This document shows positions 1 through 5,573 of a stretch of DNA of 14,655 bases, piece after piece. Within the stretch, counting starts at the first letter, position 1, and the number at the start of each line of letters is the position of its first letter. The position numbers were made by a program, and so were the translations under genes. The DNA lies in assembly GCA_964590225.1 (NCBI GenBank), contig CAZPWS010000068.1, positions 1 through 14,655 on the forward strand, given 5' to 3'. The DNA is from JAEUSG01 sp964590225 (lineage in GTDB: Bacteria; Fibrobacterota; OXYB2-FULL-49-7; JAEUSG01). The notes under the pieces were generated by a model, which had not been told where the DNA came from, searched no databases, and worked only from the letters and a program-made list of their open reading frames with translations.

Positions 1-1320
1 ACCGGTAGCAGGTGAAGTAAAAGAGATGGTTGGTGCAGTAACATCATATGTTACATTCGTGTTAGATACTGCCGTTGCAGCATTTCCGGCCAAATCAGTT
101 CCATTAAAAGCAACAGTATAGACCGCACCATTTACAAGCGTAGGATTATCGGCCAAGGTAATATCAGTTTTTACCCCTGCTGTTATTTCCGGTCCAACAA
201 GAACCTTTACATGCGGTGAACCAGCATCCGCGCTTCCGGCAGTACGCGTCCAGCGGATTGTACCTGTTCCAGCGGCAAGCAGCTCATTCAGCGTATATGA
301 AACTTTTGTATGATTAACAAAGGCGTTGGTCGCTGGAGCAGTTGAAGCAAATGACGGTAAAGTAAAGTCGTAAATAACATTTGTCACAGTTACCGGAACA
401 GCAGGATTGCCGGCAAGGTCACTTCCTTCAAATGTCACCGTATAAATTGCTCCATCAACAAGAGTTGGCGCATTAGTCAGCGTGTAGTTGGTTCGAACTG
501 TTGTTCCTCTTTCGCCAGCAGTTAATGTTGCAACATGAGGTGCTGCTGGGTCTGCTGCACCACCTGTATGAGTCCATGTGATGGTAGCCGAACCGAATGT
601 TTCAGATAAAGTATATGAAACCTGCGTATTTCTCCTATACGAGTCGTTGGTGGGTGCGGTAAAAGATATTGTGGGAGCGGTTATATCGTAAGTTACATTT
701 GTGATCAAATCGTAATTTCTGACATTTCCAGCTAAATCGGTACCGCTATATCGTAAATCGTATCTCGCACCATCAACCAGAGATGGGTTGTTGGTTAAAG
801 TAAAGTCGTCGTGTGCTCCAGCATCCATTTCTACACCAACAAGATTTTTGGTATGAGGGGAAAGCGGATCGGCTGTACCCAAATCCCTTGTCCATCTTAT
901 GTAGCCTGATGCAAGTTGCTCGTCAAGTGTATAAGAAATTCTTGTATGATTAACATACGCACTTGCTACCGGAGATATACTGCTGAATGTTGGCAAGGTA
1001 TTATCAAAAGTAACATTGGTAACCTCAACAGGCACAGCGTCATTTCCTGCTCTATCCTTTCCTTCAAGTCGGATAGTGTAAATGGCACCGCTAACTGGAG
1101 CGATCCCGGTTAGTGTGACAGTTCTTGTGCCATTGTTCAAATTTCCACCAGTAATTGCGGCAGTTTGCGGAGATGCAATATCTTCTACTCCTCCAGTACG
1201 AGTCCAAACAACATTGGCCGAACTGAAAATTTCGGAGAAAGTATAACGGATCTGCAGATTATTACGGTACGAATCAGTAGTTGGCCAGACAATGGTAGCA
1301 GTTGGCACAATGTCATCATA
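1..1320 (-). repeat. Alternating A/B Ig-domain repeats (super-period about 636 bp)
   Basis: The coding repeats alternate between two types. Type A (starting near residues 147, 357, 570) carries SYR.N, a SE.F.SA core and a W-T-x-T-G-G strand. Type B (near 251, 463) carries A[YF]VNHT, L.E.LA and IRWTR. At DNA level, the B-type stretch near 930-960 matches the one near 294-324 (shared core TTGTATGATTAACA), an offset of about 636 bp. The A-type stretches near 1241 and 611 are offset similarly. This points to duplication of a two-domain unit of about 212 residues. The third A copy is cut by the window edge. Confidence 0.8.
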
Positions 1321-1752
1321 TCTAATCGTAATATTTTCCACAAATTCTGCTGGGTCGCCCGCGGAATTCTGATAGGTTATTCTCACGGTATATCTCGCGG
1401 TATTCGCCAACCTGTCATTTGGTTCGCTGCTTACAGAGGCAATCGATGGATGATTTGAAAGATTCGTGCCATCCAAAGTTGCCGTGTGGGTTCCGTTTGA
1501 CTCAAAATCAGAATTAAATGTAATGACATGTGGGCTATTCGCATCACCACCATCTGCTGTTCTTAAAAGCCTCATTTGAACACTTCCAGGCAGTGCATCT
1601 TGAGGAAGGGTAAACTCAATTTCAAAAGAAGGGCCAATATAGGTACTTGCAGCAGGAAGAGTTAGAACAGGCGGAGTGGTCTGCGCAAATATTTGCGTCG
1701 AAAACACAAATAAAACAGCAAAAAGAAGCAAAAAGTATCTCTCTCTACTCAT
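1..1752 (-). CDS. Secreted Ig-like repeat protein, N-terminal 584 codons (partial, runs off the window)
   Basis: The minus-strand frame is open from ATG at 1752 to the window edge with no stop, so the C-terminus and any anchor or sorting domain are unseen. Residues 1-24 form a clear signal peptide: basic start (MSRERY), hydrophobic core, likely cleavage near IFA/Q. Residues 25-144 form a first beta-rich domain of a different type. Then follow Ig-like repeats of about 104-107 residues beginning near residues 147, 251, 357, 463 and 570. Each starts with a YD.TxPT-type segment, has a central W-T motif (VWTRTGG, IRWTRDLG, ITWTHTGG, IRWTRTAG) and ends with a DLAGN-like motif and TNVTYD. The ribosome site AGGGG (minus strand, about 1763-1767) supports the start. 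Such repeats are known from bacterial adhesins and cell-surface proteins; adhesion or a surface-layer role is inference. It is divergent from the flagellar operon, with a sigma-54-like promoter upstream. Confidence 0.85.
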   Translation of the reverse strand, partial: MSRERYFLLLFAVLFVFSTQIFAQTTPPVLTLPAASTYIGPSFEIEFTLPQDALPGSVQMRLLRTADGGDANSPHVITFNSDFESNGTHTATLDGTNLSNHPSIASVSSEPNDRLANTARYTVRITYQNSAGDPAEFVENITIRYDDIVPTATIVWPTTDSYRNNLQIRYTFSEIFSSANVVWTRTGGVEDIASPQTAAITGGNLNNGTRTVTLTGIAPVSGAIYTIRLEGKDRAGNDAVPVEVTNVTFDNTLPTFSSISPVASAYVNHTRISYTLDEQLASGYIRWTRDLGTADPLSPHTKNLVGVEMDAGAHDDFTLTNNPSLVDGARYDLRYSGTDLAGNVRNYDLITNVTYDITAPTISFTAPTNDSYRRNTQVSYTLSETFGSATITWTHTGGAADPAAPHVATLTAGERGTTVRTNYTLTNAPTLVDGAIYTVTFEGSDLAGNPAVPVTVTNVIYDFTLPSFASTAPATNAFVNHTKVSYTLNELLAAGTGTIRWTRTAGSADAGSPHVKVLVGPEITAGVKTDITLADNPTLVNGAVYTVAFNGTDLAGNAATAVSNTNVTYDVTAPTISFTSPATG

Positions 1753-1870
1753 TCGGTTGAATCCCCTGTACTGTTTTATAAATGTCACAGTTTCCATCTT
1801 TTACTTCTAATAATACTACTATATAGTCGTAAATTTCTGTGATTTTTATCACTTTTAGTCCCTTTTTCAT
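1745..1870 (-). CDS. Possible 41-codon leader ORF overlapping the Ig-protein start
   Basis: Too small for routine calling. From ATG at 1870 (minus) it encodes a 41-residue K/D/E/V/I-rich peptide starting MKKGLKVIKITEIYDYIVVL and ending IQPNE. Its stop overlaps the ATG of the Ig-repeat gene (ATGAGTAG), the arrangement seen in translational coupling. No good ribosome site precedes the ATG; AAGGGA lies before an in-frame GTG at 1852, which could be the true start. I recognise no family. In AT-rich DNA a frame this long can arise by chance, and the CRP-like palindrome falls inside it, so a regulatory reading of the same bases competes. Confidence 0.25.
   Translation of the reverse strand: MKKGLKVIKITEIYDYIVVLLEVKDGNCDIYKTVQGIQPNE
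1838..1853. promoter_or_regulatory. CRP/FNR-like palindrome
   Basis: The sequence TGTGATTTTTATCACT has the TGTGA-N6-TCAC(A) form of CRP-family operators, with a perfect GTGAT/ATCAC inverted repeat. It lies about 90 bp upstream of the Ig-repeat gene. A TGTGA half-site recurs at 1899-1903. No CRP-family regulator is visible in the window, and the stretch overlaps a possible small ORF, so this is a motif match only. Confidence 0.3.
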
Positions 1871-1873
1871 GAA

Positions 1874-1999
1874 TTAATCGAAATTAAATACTATTAAGTG
1901 TGATAAATTATTCCTTAAATAGGGAATAATATTCCTTTTATGATTTTTACAAATTTTACGATTATTACACCCCACAACACATAACTCTTTAATTTTCAT
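1874..1999 (-). CDS. Possible 41-codon ORF, same frame as the next small ORF
   Basis: Minus-strand ATG at 1999 opens a 41-codon frame ending at TAA (1876-1874). It begins MKIKELCVVGC, is rich in Asn/Lys/Ile with three Cys, and has GGGAG about 12 bases upstream of its ATG. After its TAA comes one codon and then the ATG of the next small ORF in the same frame, so the two could be halves of one short gene broken by a stop, or both may be chance. Its composition looks like unconstrained AT-rich DNA. Low confidence. Confidence 0.12.
   Translation of the reverse strand: MKIKELCVVGCNNRKICKNHKRNIIPYLRNNLSHLIVFNFD
1907..1930. other. Inverted repeat / potential hairpin in the divergent intergenic region
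   Basis: ATTATTCC (1907-1914) and GGAATAAT (1923-1930) are perfect inverted repeats. With one wobble and one A-T pair the stem reaches 10 bp around an AAAT loop. It is AT-rich and lies between divergent genes, so it is not an obvious terminator for either. If transcription leftward starts near 2051 it would fold within the 5' leader of the Ig-repeat gene. It could instead be an operator. Confidence 0.45.
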
Positions 2000-2061
2000 G
2001 CAGTTAAATATCTCCCAAAAATTTAATCTAAATTTTAATCATTTTATTAACTTAAGAATTA

Positions 2062-2078
2062 AGCGAATAGCGTGCCAA
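2062..2078 (-). promoter_or_regulatory. Sigma-54 (-24/-12) promoter reading toward the Ig-repeat gene
   Basis: On the minus strand the bases read TTGGCACGCTATTCGCT. Compared with the known consensus YTGGCACGNNNNTTGCW, all defined positions match except one (TTGC is TCGC), and the essential GG and GC are 10 bases apart. The start site would fall near 2051, giving a leader of about 300 nt before the Ig-repeat gene at 1752. This is the closest match to a sigma-54 promoter I found in the intergenic region. Confidence 0.65.
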
Positions 2079-2213
2079 AGTATGAGGCAAAATTCATCAG
2101 GAACTTTTTTCCCGAAAGAGACTAAAATTTTATACGCTTTAATTACTACTGTAACTTTCTGGTAAACCAATGAATTATCAATAGTTGCACTATAAAAAAG
2201 CAGTAAAAAAATT

Positions 2214-2230
2214 AAGGCATAAAGATTGCA
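2214..2230 (+). promoter_or_regulatory. Sigma-54-like promoter for the flagellar operon
   Basis: The bases AAGGCATAAAGATTGCA contain GG-N10-GC with a perfect TTGCA -12 box and a degenerate -24 box (AGGCAT for TGGCAC). The predicted start near 2241 leaves a leader of about 18 nt holding GGAGA (2244-2248) before the ATG at 2259. Sigma-54 control of hook and basal-body genes is well established in several phyla, and the first gene of the operon begins here, which supports the call despite mismatches. Confidence 0.5.
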
Positions 2231-2258
2231 TGGCCTATCTTATGGAGAAAAATAAAAG

Positions 2259-2885
2259 ATGGGTATAAAAGAGATATTAATCACTGTAGCCGCCATACTG
2301 CTCTCCTTTCCTCTTGTTCTTGGGATAGCAATGAAAGCTACTGGTTACATGAACATATCCTTGGGTTGGAAGGATAAATCTGAAGAAAAAGTTGAAAATG
2401 TTGCAACAATCAAATGGGATAAAAAGCAAAATGAAATGATGGAATTGCATACAAAATCATTACAAGCAATAGAGGCACAAAGAAGAGAGGTGGAGAATAA
2501 AGAAGCGGAAATCAGAGAAAATGAAGAGAGGCTTCGTGCACTTAGGCAGGAAGTGGACAATCGCAACCGCGACCTACAAAAAACAAAGGAACAAATAGAA
2601 GCCCTCGTTAAACAGAGCAGCGAAATGGAGGAGCGACGAATTAAGCAGCTCGCCGGCGTTTATGCTTCTATGCGCGCGGAGGAAGCCGCACCAATTCTCT
2701 ACACCCTTAAAGATGAAATGATAGTCCGTATAATGGAAAAAATATCCGACAACCGCCAAAAAGCTAAGCTAATGGCAGCGTTTGGAAATTTAAACAAGGA
2801 GAGGGCGGGAGAATTAAGCCGTCGCATGGGTGATACCCCAAAAAGCAATAAGAGCAGCACCACCAACAAGGGAAAAAACTCATGA
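2259..2885 (+). CDS. motE: MotE/FlbB-like flagellar protein with MgtE-N-like domain
   Basis: 208 residues. An N-terminal membrane segment (about 7-25) is followed by a long charged coiled coil (about 50-127) and a helical C-terminal domain (about 128-190) with the MAAFGNLNKERAGEL-type signature of the MgtE N-terminal fold. This order is that of MotE (known as a periplasmic chaperone stabilising a stator protein) and of spirochaete FlbB, an inner-membrane collar protein of the motor. The tail after 190 is polar and disordered. It is first in the flagellar operon, follows GGAGA, and its TGA overlaps the fliK start (ATGA). Position directly before fliK is typical for this family. Which of the two roles applies cannot be told from sequence; FliJ-like export chaperones are excluded by the membrane segment. 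Confidence 0.75.
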   Translation: MGIKEILITVAAILLSFPLVLGIAMKATGYMNISLGWKDKSEEKVENVATIKWDKKQNEMMELHTKSLQAIEAQRREVENKEAEIRENEERLRALRQEVDNRNRDLQKTKEQIEALVKQSSEMEERRIKQLAGVYASMRAEEAAPILYTLKDEMIVRIMEKISDNRQKAKLMAAFGNLNKERAGELSRRMGDTPKSNKSSTTNKGKNS

Positions 2886-4561
2886 AACAGATTAATATGC
2901 TAATGGACAAAGTATGGGAAGAAGTTCCTGTGGCAAACAAAACAAATAGGCACACAGCAAAAGAAGCAGCAAAAGAAGCAACAAAAGAGGCAGCGCCTGT
3001 AGGTAATAAAGACAATGCCTTTGCCAGTACGCTTCAAAAAGCGGAAAAAACAATCCGTGAAGAACAGCCCAAAAACGGAGCGGTCGTAAAACAATCAGGG
3101 AAAATAGACAATGCCGAGAAACCAGAAGCAAATACCATTAATCCTGAAACAACCACCGATCCTGTGAAATCGCTCATAGCAGAGAAAGTCGAGACTATCA
3201 AAGCTATACTGAAAGAATTGGGCATTGAAGTTAACGAAGAAGTAATTACAGATAAAGATTTCCTAAGGCAGGCAATAAAAATTCTCGACCACTTTCTTCA
3301 TCCAATTCACGATAACAGCACTACAAAAATCAAGATATCTGTGCAGGAATTGATAACTGTTGATATAGTCAAGCTGCCAGAACAAAAAGCGCCTGCCATA
3401 AACACAGATATGAGCACAGAAAACAGCGAACCTCAGGAAGACAGCGAAATAACGGCGTTAATTCAGGGACTCCTTAATGAACTAATCGCCTTGTCACTTA
3501 TTGTAAACGCTGATAACGCCAAGAATACAAACGCATCCCCAATAGAAAAAGAACCGCTTCTACTTGATATAGAACAAAAAAAGGATGAGTCACCCTCTGT
3601 TGAAATAACGCCTTCGCTAATGCAAGAAACCGATGCCACAGAAAATACTGTCGAGATTAAAAAACCAGCCGAGGAAATAGCGCAAACTATAATTACTGCA
3701 CAAGCTGCACCAAAAGAGTTCAAACAAGCCAAGGAAATTAATACCAACAATACCAAAACAGAGACGAAAACTGAAACCAAAGAGGCCATAGACAATAAGT
3801 CAAGTACGCTATTCGAGAATAACAAGACTAAAGTCTCCGATGATGCTGAAGCTTATGAGATGCAGCAAAATCAGCAAAAAGAAGAAGGCGAAAGCAACAA
3901 TACCGAATATTCAAAAGAAAAGATTACAAAAGAGCTCCAGCTACCCGAAAAAGCAGCTGAGCCGGCGCCGGCCATAACAAAAGCGCTGAGCGAGCTTAAA
4001 GAGTCACTATCTAATATTGTCAATCATTCGGAAAACCACTCGCAGTTGACGCAAGCCACAAAAGTGGAACAGATTGAAATACAGAGAAACGAATCGGGAC
4101 ACAACGGGCTTTCCCGTCCCTATTCAGACAAGTCAGTAATCCAGCAGATTACCACCAGATTCCAGATGGTAGCAGCTCAGAGCGGCACTGAGGTGCGCAT
4201 TCAACTTAAACCGGAACATCTTGGCACTGTAAAAATAAGCCTCGAAATTACGCAGGATACTGTCTTTGCAAAATTACAAGTTGATAGCGAGCGGGTTAAG
4301 CATATAGTCGAGACAAATATTGCGCAATTAAAAGATGCTTTACAGGAGCAGGGTCTTAAGATGGACAAATGCGAAGTTTCTGTAAATAATGGAAATGATG
4401 AGTTCTTTAAAAGAGAACTTTCGGAACAAGGCAGACGAATTCGCGGCAGAATACGACAGAATATTGATTCATCGAGCGAAGCAGGCGTTGACACAGAAAA
4501 TGGTTCTGCAACGGACACTGCAAAACAGCTTGGATACAGCACCATTCACTTTGTGGCATAA
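2882..4561 (+). CDS. fliK: Flagellar hook-length control protein FliK
   Basis: 559 residues. FliK is the secreted ruler that sets hook length and switches the export gate through FlhB. The diagnostic part is the C-terminal Flg_hook domain, about 427-504, with VRIQLKPEHLGTVKISLEI and a following amphipathic helix (LKDALQEQGLKMDKCEVSV). The remaining N-terminal three quarters is low-complexity, rich in Lys, Glu, Asn, Thr and Ala, as usual for FliK rulers, and includes three AKEA-type tandem units (26-37). It overlaps motE by ATGA, suggesting translational coupling, and is followed 20 bp later by flgD, its usual neighbour. The C-terminal tail (about 510-559) is basic then acidic and unassigned. 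Confidence 0.9.
   Translation: MKQINMLMDKVWEEVPVANKTNRHTAKEAAKEATKEAAPVGNKDNAFASTLQKAEKTIREEQPKNGAVVKQSGKIDNAEKPEANTINPETTTDPVKSLIAEKVETIKAILKELGIEVNEEVITDKDFLRQAIKILDHFLHPIHDNSTTKIKISVQELITVDIVKLPEQKAPAINTDMSTENSEPQEDSEITALIQGLLNELIALSLIVNADNAKNTNASPIEKEPLLLDIEQKKDESPSVEITPSLMQETDATENTVEIKKPAEEIAQTIITAQAAPKEFKQAKEINTNNTKTETKTETKEAIDNKSSTLFENNKTKVSDDAEAYEMQQNQQKEEGESNNTEYSKEKITKELQLPEKAAEPAPAITKALSELKESLSNIVNHSENHSQLTQATKVEQIEIQRNESGHNGLSRPYSDKSVIQQITTRFQMVAAQSGTEVRIQLKPEHLGTVKISLEITQDTVFAKLQVDSERVKHIVETNIAQLKDALQEQGLKMDKCEVSVNNGNDEFFKRELSEQGRRIRGRIRQNIDSSSEAGVDTENGSATDTAKQLGYSTIHFVA
2957..2992 (+). repeat. Three 12-bp tandem units inside fliK
   Basis: GCAAAAGAAGCA occurs twice in perfect tandem, followed by a diverged third copy (ACAAAAGAGGCA). 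They encode AKEA-AKEA-TKEA in the disordered N-terminus of FliK. Because units are in-frame, copy-number change would alter ruler length without a frameshift. Confidence 0.8.
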
Positions 4562-4581
4562 ATGAGTATCAAGGAGTAAAT

Positions 4582-5544
4582 ATGTCATTAACATCAACAA
4601 CAAGCTCAACTGATACGGTGTATTCAGGCAAGGACTTTATTGAGTCTTTAAGTAAAAAGTCCGAACCAGAAAAACTGTCGGCAGGACTTAGCTCAAATGG
4701 TATTTCATCTCTTGATTCCGACAAGCTTACTGCGTCCCGAAAAAATAATACCCTCTTTGATACCACAAAAAATCAGCTCGGCAAAGATGACTTTTTACTT
4801 TTATTAACAACTCAGCTCAAATTTCAGGATCCACTGGATCCGGTCTCTAACGAAGATTATATCGCACAACTTGCCCAGTTTACTTCCCTTGAGAATATGA
4901 CTAACATGAACACAAGCATAAGCGAAATGAACGACAGCTTCCATAAGAGCCTTACAATACAGCAGGAAACGGCTAAAGCATTGCAGCTTGCAACCGAATC
5001 TATTGACACAAACATAAAAAACCAGAACGCCGCACAGCTCTCCATGAATAACGCCCTTATTGCCGGACTTATCGGGAAAGATGTACGAGTTGAAGTTGAT
5101 AAAATTGCTATGCAGTACGAAAATGGTGTTATGCCGCCTAAACGGCTCTTTTTCCATACCGACACCCCCGCGGATTCTGTCACCATCTCAATCAAGGACG
5201 CCAAGGGAAATACCGTAAGGACCATGCCGGCATCAACACTTGATGGAGCAACACAGTACGACTGGGAGCCTTACGGTGAACACTCAATTGTTTGGGACGG
5301 ACGCGATAATTCAGGAAACTCTGTTCTGCCAGGCACATACAGTGTTGAAATTAGCGCTTCGCTCTCAGGCTCAAAAGTTGCTGCAAACATTTTTGAGCAA
5401 GGAACAGTTGGTGGTGTTGATTTTTCTGATAGCGGAATTCAGGTCCAGATTAAGAGCAAGGATTGGGATAACGAAGGAAAATTTTATGCCACAAGCATCC
5501 CGATATATATGATTAAGTCCGTAAGAGAACACTCAGAAATTTAA
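4582..5544 (+). CDS. flgD: Flagellar hook assembly (cap) protein FlgD
   Basis: 320 residues. FlgD is the scaffold cap on which FlgE subunits polymerise. The conserved N-terminal FlgD block lies at about 67-114: GKDDFLLLLTTQLKFQDPLDP, then NEDYIAQLAQFTSLENM. From about 169 a Tudor/Ig-like hybrid module follows, with the FlgD Ig signature IVWDGRDNSGNSVLPGTYSV at about 236-255. It is longer than enteric FlgD (about 230) because of a Ser/Thr-rich, probably disordered 66-residue extension before the FlgD block. A strong AAGGAG (4571-4576) precedes the start by 5 bases. Order fliK-flgD-flgE is the classic hook cluster. Confidence 0.93.
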   Translation: MSLTSTTSSTDTVYSGKDFIESLSKKSEPEKLSAGLSSNGISSLDSDKLTASRKNNTLFDTTKNQLGKDDFLLLLTTQLKFQDPLDPVSNEDYIAQLAQFTSLENMTNMNTSISEMNDSFHKSLTIQQETAKALQLATESIDTNIKNQNAAQLSMNNALIAGLIGKDVRVEVDKIAMQYENGVMPPKRLFFHTDTPADSVTISIKDAKGNTVRTMPASTLDGATQYDWEPYGEHSIVWDGRDNSGNSVLPGTYSVEISASLSGSKVAANIFEQGTVGGVDFSDSGIQVQIKSKDWDNEGKFYATSIPIYMIKSVREHSEI

Positions 5545-5573
5545 CTTAACAGAAATAAAAAAAGGAGGATTCC

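Noticed and set aside
1..1320. Regular 636-bp repeats considered as a CRISPR or mobile element
   Set aside because: Periodicity follows protein domains in one open frame, units are far too long and diverged for CRISPR, and no transposase or terminal repeats are seen.
916..1458. Plus-strand ORFs of 65 and 97 codons opposite the Ig-repeat gene
   Set aside because: They lie antisense to a well-supported repeat protein, have no ribosome site or family motif, and their Ser/Asn/Arg-rich composition is that of a reverse-strand shadow.
2220..2240. Sigma-28 promoter (TAAAGATT ... GCCTATCT)
   Set aside because: The two boxes are only 5 bases apart instead of about 11, and the -10 box is poor; the overlapping sigma-54 spacing fits better.
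2764..3131. Minus-strand Leu/Cys/Phe-rich ORFs opposite the motE-fliK junction
   Set aside because: They are the reverse reading of the Lys/Glu/Ala repeats of FliK; the leucine runs come from the GCAAAAGAAGCA units. Not independent genes.
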